Positions 1 through 5,831 are shown, numbered from the stretch's first letter. The stretch: DNA of 5,881 bases from Candidatus Altarchaeota archaeon (GCA_030633635.1 DAOVSA010000040.1:1-5881); one strand, 5' to 3'. A program made the numbers and translations. The notes: a model not told the origin generated them from the letters alone.

Positions 1-1078
1 ACGCATTTTTTATTAACCTTTCTGAGATCGAGACAGTTTCTTTTCCCAGATAACCGATGTCTGTTTTTGGATCCATGGGATCGCCCACAACCAGCTTATC
101 TGCGTCAGTCTCGATCAGGTCCAGGAATGCATCATAAACATCTTTGTGTACCAAAACAAGTTTATTTGAGATGCATTTTGTGCCACGATCCTTTGCGGCA
201 CCTTCAACACACTTCTCTGCTGCCAATTCCAGGTTCGCATCCTCGGCAACAATAGATTTGCTTCTGCCCATACCATACTGGTACAGGTATTCATTCCTGT
301 AATCTGCCATTAAATGACCATCTTCATCCCTATGACAAGCAAGACCTTGGATGGTTTCATCTGAGCCAAAAATTATCCTCTGCTGGGAGTGTTTAATCAA
401 TTCCTTGCCGAGTTCTGGTCTTTTGCTTGCCGCCCAGGTTATAAGCTGAATCGCATCAGACAGACCCTCTTGATGTAGTGATTTCACAAATTCGAAGGTG
501 GAAAATGGCTCTCTGGAATCCGGCTTCAGCACCGCAGAATTCTTGGATAGGACTATCTGGGAAAGTACGAAAGAAGGAAGTGCTGCATCATTTCCAGCCA
601 AAATTGCCCCGATCCAACCCTTCGGTTTATATATATGCCTTCCAATTTCCCTCCCATCGATACAGATCGGTACTCCCCCGTCCAGATAATCCTTGTGTCC
701 GAAAACAGCATCCAGATATTTGTCTGGATTTCCCAACCACTGTCTTATACCCTCCACAGACTCATTAACATACTTTATGCAGCTTCCTGTGACTTTAACG
801 ATCAATTCTTTGGTTTTTGGGTCTCTCAGGTAAATTTTTGATACACCCTTCAGAACATCCAGCAATTCATCGGAGGAACGTTCTCGCATCTGGGTTTCCG
901 CCCTTTTAGCAGCTTTAAATGCCATTGCAAGGTCCATGCGCGAAGAATTTGGTGCTGTTGCAAGAATTTCAGAACCGGTAATATCAAAGATGTCTATTCT
1001 TTCTTTGCTGTAACTTTCCCTGAACCTTCCGTCTAATAAATTCTGGACCACATACATTTTATTACCACCGGCGGTCAT
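1..1078 (-). CDS. aldehyde dehydrogenase superfamily protein (C-terminus outside window)
   Basis: This frame stays open for 359 codons from ATG at 1078 to the window edge, so roughly the last quarter of a typical 470-500 residue protein is missing. NAD(P)-dependent aldehyde dehydrogenases oxidise aldehydes to acids or acyl-CoA; the substrate here is unknown. Seen in order: cofactor-domain stretch 'GWIGAILAGNDAALP' (residues 154-168, N163 matching the conserved oxyanion Asn), 'SAVLKPDSREPF' (181-192), 'IIFGSDET' (235-242, the FTGS loop), 'YGMGRSKSIVAEDAN' (268-282, the ELGGK region) and 'DRGTKCIS' (297-304) with nucleophile C302. The general-base Glu of ELGGK is replaced by Y268, exactly 34 residues before the cysteine as expected. 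A second in-frame ATG at 1057 (residue 8) is preceded by GGTGGT, a better ribosome-binding match than anything before 1078, so the true start may be 1057. It lies 50 bp downstream of ilvE on the same strand. A canonical acid-forming dehydrogenase is less certain than the superfamily call. Confidence 0.85.
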   Translation of the reverse strand, partial: MTAGGNKMYVVQNLLDGRFRESYSKERIDIFDITGSEILATAPNSSRMDLAMAFKAAKRAETQMRERSSDELLDVLKGVSKIYLRDPKTKELIVKVTGSCIKYVNESVEGIRQWLGNPDKYLDAVFGHKDYLDGGVPICIDGREIGRHIYKPKGWIGAILAGNDAALPSFVLSQIVLSKNSAVLKPDSREPFSTFEFVKSLHQEGLSDAIQLITWAASKRPELGKELIKHSQQRIIFGSDETIQGLACHRDEDGHLMADYRNEYLYQYGMGRSKSIVAEDANLELAAEKCVEGAAKDRGTKCISNKLVLVHKDVYDAFLDLIETDADKLVVGDPMDPKTDIGYLGKETVSISERLIKNA

Positions 1079-1128
1079 ATTTTTCTGATTTGGAGTAATT
1101 TAGAGTAAATACTCAACACCTAAATACC
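1079..1128 (-). promoter_or_regulatory. ilvE to aldehyde dehydrogenase spacer with repeated GAGTA elements
   Basis: This 50-bp gap holds an imperfect palindrome, GAGTA-AA-TACTC on the plus strand at 1103-1114, and a further GAGTAA copy at 1093-1098. On the minus strand, GTATTTA occurs twice (in GGGTATTTAGG and GAGTATTTACTC), each a possible weak TATA element for the dehydrogenase gene. With the box centred near 1109, transcription would start near 1083, giving a leader of about 26 nt for the ATG at 1057. Whether this is a separate promoter or just an intra-operon spacer cannot be settled by eye. Confidence 0.3.
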
Positions 1129-2043
1129 CTAAACCCGATCCAACCAGTTTTCATACCTTTGATCTTTTCCCTTGACTATGTCGAAGAATTTATCCTGAAG
1201 TTTTTGGGTTACTGGTCCGGGTTTGCCAAGTTTATGTCCATCGACCTCCCTGATGGGAGTGATTTCTGCCGCGGTACCTGTGAAAAATGCTTCATCCGCA
1301 ACATATAACATTCCCCGGTCAATATCCGTTTCTTTGACCTCATAACTGAGATCTTTTGCAATCTTTATTACGCTGTCCCTTGTAAGTCCTGGTAGAATAC
1401 TGGCATGTTGTGGAGGTGTATAAATTAATCCATTTTTAACTATAAATATATTTTCTCCCGGGCCTTCAGATACAAACCCTCTTAAATCCAGTAAAATCGC
1501 CTCATCATGGCCGCTCATCATGGTTCCTATCTTTGCGAGTATGGAATTAATATACTGCCCGGTTGCTTTTGAATTTGGTGGGATAACATTTGAGCTAATT
1601 CGTTGGAAAGAAGAAATACTCGCCCTGATCCCATTTTTAAGACCTTCCTCACCAAGATAAGTTCCCCATGACCACACAGCGATTGACACATCAACTGGTG
1701 CATTCAGCGGGTTTAAACCCATTTCTCCATATCCTCTATACACGATGGGTCGGATATAGCACGCCTCCATTTCATTAACCCTGATCAGCTCTTTTGTGGC
1801 ATCACAAAGTTCATCTACAGTATAGGGGATCTCCATAAAATAGATCTTAGCAGATTGTTTAAGTCTTTGCATGTGCTCTTTTAATCTGAAAACCGCTGGT
1901 CCCTGAGACGTTTTATAGCATCTTATACCCTCAAAAACGCCACTGCCATAATGTAGTGCGTGTGTTAGAACATGTATCTTTGCATTCTCCCAATCAACCA
2001 GTTTCCCGTTCATCCAAATCTTTTTTGAGGCTTCAATCGGCAT
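1129..2043 (-). CDS. ilvE: branched-chain amino acid aminotransferase
   Basis: This cytoplasmic PLP enzyme of fold type IV transfers the amino group between glutamate and the 2-oxo acids of valine, leucine and isoleucine, the last step of their synthesis. The 304 residues match the usual family length of about 300-310. Landmarks: N-terminal '[18 protein letters not shown]' (8-25), '[16 protein letters not shown]' (28-43), '[10 protein letters not shown]' (52-61), '[15 protein letters not shown]' (152-166) carrying the Schiff-base lysine K159, 'SEGPGENIF' (192-200) with E193 expected to contact the pyridine nitrogen, and the phosphate-binding loop '[12 protein letters not shown]' (253-264). 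The C-terminus is complete. The ATG at 2043 is preceded by GTGAT three bases upstream, a fit to the 3' part of the archaeal Shine-Dalgarno sequence. The gene has its own AT-rich leader, so it probably has a promoter separate from the elp3-aroK pair. D-amino acid or 4-amino-4-deoxychorismate lyase relatives share the fold, but the motifs and length favour IlvE. Confidence 0.97.
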   Translation of the reverse strand: MPIEASKKIWMNGKLVDWENAKIHVLTHALHYGSGVFEGIRCYKTSQGPAVFRLKEHMQRLKQSAKIYFMEIPYTVDELCDATKELIRVNEMEACYIRPIVYRGYGEMGLNPLNAPVDVSIAVWSWGTYLGEEGLKNGIRASISSFQRISSNVIPPNSKATGQYINSILAKIGTMMSGHDEAILLDLRGFVSEGPGENIFIVKNGLIYTPPQHASILPGLTRDSVIKIAKDLSYEVKETDIDRGMLYVADEAFFTGTAAEITPIREVDGHKLGKPGPVTQKLQDKFFDIVKGKDQRYENWLDRV

Positions 2044-2057
2044 TTTATCACTAGGAA

Positions 2058-2069
2058 TATGGTACCATA
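2058..2069. promoter_or_regulatory. perfect 12-bp palindrome at the predicted ilvE transcription start
   Basis: TATGGTACCATA is a perfect inverted repeat, and it stands out as the only G/C-containing block in a very AT-rich leader. It sits over the inferred start site and between the candidate TATA box and the ribosome-binding site, which is a common position for an archaeal repressor operator. No regulator is encoded in the window, so its role is inferred from position and symmetry alone. Confidence 0.3.
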
Positions 2070-2083
2070 GATTTATTTTTATG

Positions 2084-2103
2084 TATAATTTAAAATTTAA
2101 ATG
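2084..2103 (-). promoter_or_regulatory. candidate TATA box for ilvE
   Basis: Read on the minus strand, this A/T-only stretch contains TTTAAATT and AAATTATA. With the box centred near 2088, transcription would start around 2062, giving a leader of about 19 nt that still contains GTGAT (2047-2051) just ahead of the ATG. The spacing is what an archaeal promoter needs, but the whole gap is so AT-rich that the exact box is a guess. Confidence 0.4.
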
Positions 2104-2173
2104 AGGAAATAAATCTAATTAAGAATAAGTTAATAAATATTTTTACCCCCTATCTTCTTCAGGTCTAAAACGG

Positions 2174-3100
2174 CTAAAGGTAATGGAATTCTCCCTCACC
2201 TTTCAATTTTAAGAACTCTCTGACCCTCATCACCTTCTTTGGTTTTTCCAAGATTTTTGCTCCTTCATTTGTTACTTTTCGAACGAGAACTTCGCCATTT
2301 CCTCTGACTGCATCTGCCACGGGCTCAACATTATCCTCGTCCCTTACCAAACCTATTATAGATGAATGTGAGATAGAGGTAGTTAATGCTCCCGAACTGA
2401 GCATCTCCCTCGCCGATCCATTGCCATGGATCAATGTGTTAAGTTTCATTGCAGTATACAGGTCACCCCTCAAAGCCTCATTCCATGCTATTTCGGCCTC
2501 ATTTGTGAATATTGTGGATAGGTCTTTTGCCGCCATGTCGATTCCCGCTGTCTCCTTTGGGATCAATATTATCGCATAAAGATCTTCCATTTCACCCCTT
2601 CTGAGAATCTCTCTCTTTTTATTATCTGTAATGACGAACCCGCCATAGAAACTGGCTGAAACATCGTCAAATTGGTTTTTATTTATTGGTGTACAGAGCT
2701 CTATGAGCTTTTTTTTATCCACCACCTTTTTATCCACAACCAGAAATTGCTCATGCATATATTTATCTATCCTGAGTTCGTTTATGGATCCATGACTTTT
2801 TGCCAGACCCCCGGCAATAGCCAAGGCTATCGCAGTGGAAATTGCTCCACTATCATCCATTCCTGCAGGAATTTCGCTTTCTATTGATATTTCTGCACCA
2901 TAATCATATCCAAAGAAATCTAGTGTTTTTTTGGCGATTTTTTTTACCAGTGAACTTTGGCCCCCTGCGTATATTATCTCTTTTTCGTCTTCTAAGAGTT
3001 TTATCTCAGCCACAACATTCGTATCTAAAGCAAAAGCAGCACCTTTGCCGGGTGCAGAAGCAATTGTTCCCGTGCCGTGAGATAAAGCCCTGAGTTTCAT
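2174..3100 (-). CDS. aroK: archaeal GHMP-family shikimate kinase-like protein with degenerate motifs
   Basis: Archaeal shikimate kinases phosphorylate shikimate at the 3-hydroxyl in chorismate synthesis and belong to the GHMP fold, unrelated to bacterial AroK. Evidence: 308 residues (family about 280-300), N-terminal 'GTIASAPGKGAAFALD' (11-26), the strongly typical 'FDDVSASFYGGFVITDN' (144-160) followed by 'KREILRR', then 'GDLYTAMKLNTLIHGNG' (212-228), and C-terminal 'GNGEVLVRKVTNEGAKI' (267-283). The usual phosphate-binding segment, of type GSGLKSSSA, is here 'GMDDSGA' (80-86), apparently two residues shorter. The third motif, usually GLSGTGP-like, is 'SISHSSI' (242-248). Activity is therefore uncertain, and a diverged paralogue or altered nucleotide site is possible. 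The start is fixed by an in-frame stop 10-12 bases upstream. There is no visible Shine-Dalgarno sequence, and the gene begins 16 bp after elp3 ends, suggesting co-transcription. A tandem repeat encodes VVDKK twice (121-130). Confidence 0.8.
   Translation of the reverse strand: MKLRALSHGTGTIASAPGKGAAFALDTNVVAEIKLLEDEKEIIYAGGQSSLVKKIAKKTLDFFGYDYGAEISIESEIPAGMDDSGAISTAIALAIAGGLAKSHGSINELRIDKYMHEQFLVVDKKVVDKKKLIELCTPINKNQFDDVSASFYGGFVITDNKKREILRRGEMEDLYAIILIPKETAGIDMAAKDLSTIFTNEAEIAWNEALRGDLYTAMKLNTLIHGNGSAREMLSSGALTTSISHSSIIGLVRDEDNVEPVADAVRGNGEVLVRKVTNEGAKILEKPKKVMRVREFLKLKGEGEFHYL
2711..2740 (-). repeat. 15-bp x2 tandem repeat inside the aroK-like gene, next to a T8 run
   Basis: Two adjacent 15-base units (2726-2740 and 2711-2725), differing at two positions, encode VVDKK-VVDKK at residues 121-130. 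The second unit runs into a homopolymer of eight T on the plus strand (2709-2716, A on the coding strand). The repeat length is a multiple of three, so the frame is kept. The lysine-rich product probably sits in a surface loop. Confidence 0.75.
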
Positions 3101-3116
3101 TTTTGTACATTAAATA

Positions 3117-4763
3117 TCATAGGGATCTGCTCATATAAACCCCGTCTCTTTCATAGCCAAACTTTCTGTAATAGTTTCTGGCACCGATTCCGCTTGTTAC
3201 AAGAATCTTTTTGCAATCATATTCTTCTCTTGAGATTTTTTCCGCTTCTTTTAACAGCTCACTTCCGTAGCCTCGATGCTGCCATTCATAATCCGGTGTT
3301 TCCCCGATCTCTACCATCGGGCCATAAACGTGTAATTCCCTAACAAGTGATGTTTTATCGGTTATTTCGGGTCTAAATGGTTGATAGGGAATTCTAAGTC
3401 TCAAAAATCCGATTAATATATCATTTTTTACATCATCAAAGGATAAAAAGATCTCTTTCCCATGGCTTGCCACATAATCTTCCCTTACGAGTTTTATATC
3501 CTCTGTTTTGGGTTTAATTCCCTCCTTTAGGAGTTTGTGCCCGACCTCTCTGCATCTGATACATTTGCACCTAATATTTTCTTTTTTGAGCTGTTCATAG
3601 ATTATTTGCCCGAGATTGCTTGCTTTTATTCCCGCATCGATTATGTCTGAGGGAATGTCCCGCATTATTCTCATCGTCCGGGTCCATCTGGGCATCATCT
3701 TCTTAACTTCCATCATCAGGTTGATCATCTCTTCGGTTGTGATCGGCTCAAATTCCTTGTTTTTCCACAATTCATAATACTTCGTTCCTTTGAGAATCAG
3801 GCAGGGATAAATCTTGATTGAATCTGGTTTAAATCTCTCATCCTCAAAGATTCGTTTAAATCCATCCAAATCCACGTCATGGTTTCCCAACAGCCCCGGC
3901 ATCATGTGATAGCCAACCTTAAGGCCTGAATCCTTGAGTTGTTGTGTGGACTCAACGACATCTTCCACTGTATGTCCCCTGTTAACCCTTTTATACGCAA
4001 AATCAAAGGGTAATTGAACTCCCATTTCAATTCTTGTGACCCCAAAGCGAAGCATTTGATCGATTTCTGATTTTTTAGCCCAATCAGGTCTTGGCTCAAA
4101 TGCCATCCCGACACATCTAACCGAGGAGTTTTCGTTCTTGGCCTGGATATCCTCCAGATAGTTGAATTTCCTTGGAATATAGCTTTCCAGGAATTTTTCT
4201 GTCCCTTCCCTCTCGATGAGATCATAATTTTCATTAAATTCGTTCATCGCCATAAGCGAGTTCTTTACGAACCATTCCTGGTAATCCAGGCATTGAGCCG
4301 TGAGAGTCCCGCCCATAACAATCAATTCCACTTTATCGATTGGGTGTCCGATTTGTTTGAGTTGAGTGAGTCTAAATGTCGTTTGCAGGTAGGGATCAAA
4401 TCCGTACTGGATGGCTCTTCTTGTTGCAGGTTCCTTTCCGGTGTAACTCTGAGGAACACCTATCTCTGGTCCTCCCGGGCAATATGCACACTTTCCATGA
4501 GGGCAGGGGAGTGGCCGGGTCATCACCGCAACGATCGCAACACCGGAAATTGTGCGTACAGGTTTTTTTATAAGCAACTTTAGCCGGTCCAGCTCATCTG
4601 GTTTCGCATATCTTAGAATCTCCGAGTTACGGATAAACCTCTTCAGATGGAGCTTCGCGGAAATTCTTCTCTTTTCGAGATTCAGATCCTCATGCGTTTT
4701 GATCTCATTATTCAAAATCTTTTCGATGATTTGCCTGTGTAATTCCTTGTGTAATTCCTTCAT
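3117..4763 (-). CDS. elp3: tRNA uridine(34) carboxymethyl transferase, Elp3 (radical SAM + acetyltransferase)
   Basis: Elp3 forms 5-carboxymethyluridine at wobble U34 of tRNA from acetyl-CoA using S-adenosylmethionine radical chemistry; archaea usually have Elp3 without the other Elongator subunits. The 548 residues are full length. An N-terminal tRNA-binding region (about 1-75) leads to 'TRPLPCPHGKCAYCPGGPE' (82-100), whose C87, C92 and C95 form the CX4CX2C [4Fe-4S] motif. The radical SAM barrel follows, with 'GVPQSYTGKEPATRRA' (102-117), 'VELIVMGGT' (145-153) and 'EMGVQLPFD' (246-254). 'IRCKCIRCREVGH' (397-409) gives the zinc-binding cysteines. The C-terminal GNAT domain has the acetyl-CoA loop 'QHRGYGSELL' (495-504) and ends in 'YYRKFGYERDGVYMSR' (531-546). 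All key residues are present. The ATG at 4763 is the only start after the in-frame TAA at 4779-4781, and GGGAG lies unusually close to it (2 nt). It is divergent from mptG. Confidence 0.97.
   Translation of the reverse strand: MKELHKELHRQIIEKILNNEIKTHEDLNLEKRRISAKLHLKRFIRNSEILRYAKPDELDRLKLLIKKPVRTISGVAIVAVMTRPLPCPHGKCAYCPGGPEIGVPQSYTGKEPATRRAIQYGFDPYLQTTFRLTQLKQIGHPIDKVELIVMGGTLTAQCLDYQEWFVKNSLMAMNEFNENYDLIEREGTEKFLESYIPRKFNYLEDIQAKNENSSVRCVGMAFEPRPDWAKKSEIDQMLRFGVTRIEMGVQLPFDFAYKRVNRGHTVEDVVESTQQLKDSGLKVGYHMMPGLLGNHDVDLDGFKRIFEDERFKPDSIKIYPCLILKGTKYYELWKNKEFEPITTEEMINLMMEVKKMMPRWTRTMRIMRDIPSDIIDAGIKASNLGQIIYEQLKKENIRCKCIRCREVGHKLLKEGIKPKTEDIKLVREDYVASHGKEIFLSFDDVKNDILIGFLRLRIPYQPFRPEITDKTSLVRELHVYGPMVEIGETPDYEWQHRGYGSELLKEAEKISREEYDCKKILVTSGIGARNYYRKFGYERDGVYMSRSL
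4737..4760 (-). repeat. perfect 12-bp x2 tandem duplication directly after the elp3 start codon
   Basis: The coding-strand unit AAGGAATTACAC occurs twice without mismatch, immediately behind the ATG, and encodes KELH-KELH (residues 2-9). It lengthens the N-terminus by four residues and keeps the frame. Exact identity suggests a recent slippage event or selection on this segment. Confidence 0.85.
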
Positions 4764-4776
4764 TTCTCCCTCATTC

Positions 4777-4786
4777 TTTTATAAAA
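4777..4786 (+). promoter_or_regulatory. mptG: candidate TATA box for mptG (leaderless transcript)
   Basis: TTTTATAAAA is a good archaeal TATA match and is itself a perfect palindrome. Its centre is about 29 bases before the mptG ATG, so transcription should begin around 4807-4811, essentially at the start codon. The absence of any Shine-Dalgarno sequence before the ATG agrees with a leaderless mRNA. The box overlaps the predicted start site of the opposite elp3 transcript. Confidence 0.5.
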
Positions 4787-4799
4787 ATTAGAGATCAAA

Positions 4800-4807
4800 A
4801 TATTAAA
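4800..4807 (-). promoter_or_regulatory. elp3: candidate TATA box for the elp3-aroK transcript
   Basis: On the minus strand the sequence reads TTTAATAT. Its centre lies about 40 bases upstream of the elp3 ATG, which would put the transcription start near 4777 and give a leader of about 13 nt containing GAGGGAG (4766-4772). No clear purine BRE element is visible next to it. The call rests on spacing. Confidence 0.4.
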
Positions 4808-4810
4808 CAA

Positions 4811-5812
4811 ATGATTGAGATAATAACACCAAGCAGGCTTCATTTTGGATTGATAGATCTTAATGGAAGTCTTGGAAGAATCGATGGCGGTATCGGAGTT
4901 GCACTTAAGAAACCAAACGTGAATTTAATGATCGAGGAATTGGAAAAATCAGATAGAAAGGATAGAACGGATAGAACGGAGGTCATAGCAGATGAAAGGA
5001 TTGCTGAGATAAAAAACACAATTAACAGGATCAATAAACATTTTAATACAAAAGATGCGTTCAGAATTACCGTAAAAAGTCAAATTCCGGACCATGTTGG
5101 CCTGGGAAGTACAACACAACTTTACTTGGCAATCGCAAGAGGAATAGCGGAATTAAATCAAATTCATCCAACAGCCGTGGAACTGGCAGATATCTGTGGA
5201 AGGGGGGGAACTTCTGGAATCGGCATTTCGGCATTTGAATCCGGCGGTTTCATTCTGGATGGAGGACATTCATTTGGCAAAGGAAAAGAAAAACAGAGCT
5301 ATTTGCCTTCCTCTGTATCTAAAGCGAGACCTGCACCAATCTTAGCAAGATACGATCTGCCCCCGGATTGGTGGTTCGTGTGTGTGACTCCGAGGGTAGG
5401 CCCAAAGATCTATGGGTCAGATGAAGTGAATATATTTCAGAAATACTGTCCGATACCCAGAGGAGAAACAGAGCGAATATCCCATTTAATCCTGATGAAG
5501 ATCCTGCCATCAATTCTTGAGGAGGACATAGAGGCGTTTGGAAGCGGGTTGGAAGGAATGCAACAGGTGGGATTTAAAAAGATCGAGTTAGAACTACAAG
5601 ATCCATTGATCAAAGGATTAATTGATAAACTCTCAAAAGATTCATACGGGAGCGGTATGAGCTCATTTGGTCCAACAGTCTATGCGTTAGCCTTGGGAGT
5701 CAATCACGCAAGGGAACTGGAAGAATCAGTGAGGGATTTCATGATGGATAGACCATACGAATTCTTTTATTCCAATGTGAATAACAAGGGCACCCGGGTG
5801 ATTAGAAGTTGA
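4811..5812 (+). CDS. mptG: beta-ribofuranosyl(amino/hydroxy)benzene 5'-phosphate synthase
   Basis: This enzyme condenses PRPP with 4-hydroxybenzoate (4-aminobenzoate in the original assays), releasing CO2 and pyrophosphate and forming the C-riboside. This is the committed step to the arene-ribitol part of tetrahydromethanopterin or sarcinapterin. It belongs to the GHMP superfamily but is not a kinase. Conserved segments: 'PSRLHFGLIDLNGSLGRIDG' (7-26), 'IPDHVGLGSTTQLYLAIARG' (92-111, the GHMP glycine loop), 'RGGTSGIGISAFESGGF' (131-147), 'DGGHSFGKGK' (150-159), 'LARYDLPPDWW' (178-188) and 'YGSGMSSFGPTVYALA' (279-294). At 333 residues it is full length for the family. Residues 48-56 (DRKDRTDRT) come from a 9-bp triplication in a charged loop. 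No Shine-Dalgarno sequence precedes the ATG and a TATA box sits about 29 bases upstream, so translation is probably leaderless. The gene is divergent from elp3, and its stop lies inside a palindrome shared with the next gene. It marks the organism as a user of methanopterin-type C1 carriers. Confidence 0.96.
   Translation: MIEIITPSRLHFGLIDLNGSLGRIDGGIGVALKKPNVNLMIEELEKSDRKDRTDRTEVIADERIAEIKNTINRINKHFNTKDAFRITVKSQIPDHVGLGSTTQLYLAIARGIAELNQIHPTAVELADICGRGGTSGIGISAFESGGFILDGGHSFGKGKEKQSYLPSSVSKARPAPILARYDLPPDWWFVCVTPRVGPKIYGSDEVNIFQKYCPIPRGETERISHLILMKILPSILEEDIEAFGSGLEGMQQVGFKKIELELQDPLIKGLIDKLSKDSYGSGMSSFGPTVYALALGVNHARELEESVRDFMMDRPYEFFYSNVNNKGTRVIRS
4952..4978 (+). repeat. 9-bp x3 tandem repeat within mptG
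   Basis: GATAGAAAG is followed by two identical units GATAGAACG, giving DRK-DRT-DRT at residues 48-56. The units coincide with codon boundaries, so gain or loss of a unit would not shift the frame. The segment lies between the N-terminal motif and the GHMP loop, in a highly charged stretch where family members are expected to vary. Confidence 0.85.
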
Positions 5813-5831
5813 ATAATCGAACGTTATTCAA
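5809..5831. terminator. palindrome spanning both convergent stop codons
   Basis: TTGAATAA and TTATTCAA form perfect 8-bp arms around a 7-base centre (5817-5823). The left arm contains the TGA of mptG and the right arm contains, on the other strand, the TGA of the convergent gene. It could fold as a weak A/U-rich hairpin in either transcript. Archaeal termination depends mainly on T-runs, which are lacking here, so a terminator role is only possible. Confidence 0.35.

Larger units (their letters stand above)
2044..2173. other. intergenic region between aroK-like gene and ilvE
   Basis: This 130-bp gap is strongly A/T-biased apart from a short G-run (read on the minus strand, ATAGGGGGTAAAA near 2142-2154). 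It has no convincing small reading frame or RNA. It must contain the 3' end of the elp3-aroK transcript and the ilvE promoter. On the minus strand T-rich segments around 2107-2140 could act as an archaeal termination region, but no long uninterrupted T-run is present. Confidence 0.5.

Noticed and set aside
67..255. Plus-strand 62-codon open frame
   Set aside because: It lies opposite the dehydrogenase segment carrying the catalytic cysteine, and its product looks like antisense translation.
478..841. Overlapping plus-strand open frames of 63-96 codons
   Set aside because: They lie opposite the aldehyde dehydrogenase, whose translation shows family motifs throughout. The plus-strand products have no recognisable features and are shadows.
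2820..2880. Possible frameshift or sequencing error explaining the odd GHMP loop of the aroK-like gene
   Set aside because: The alternative frame through the loop meets stop codons, and the flanking protein aligns well on both sides in the same frame, so the variant loop appears real.
2672..3093. Plus-strand open frames of 71 and 83 codons with hydrophobic stretches
   Set aside because: They lie antisense to the aroK-like gene. The hydrophobic, Phe-rich composition is a by-product of antisense Lys/Glu-rich codons.
3902..4234. Minus-strand 110-codon frame inside elp3
   Set aside because: It is an out-of-frame reading of elp3, where the main frame carries all Elp3 motifs.
4293..4791. Plus-strand open frames antisense to the elp3 N-terminal half
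   Set aside because: They overlap the radical SAM motif region of elp3 on the other strand and have no supporting motif or start signal.
4840..5513. Minus-strand 64-codon frames inside mptG
   Set aside because: They are antisense to conserved mptG motifs and have no independent support.
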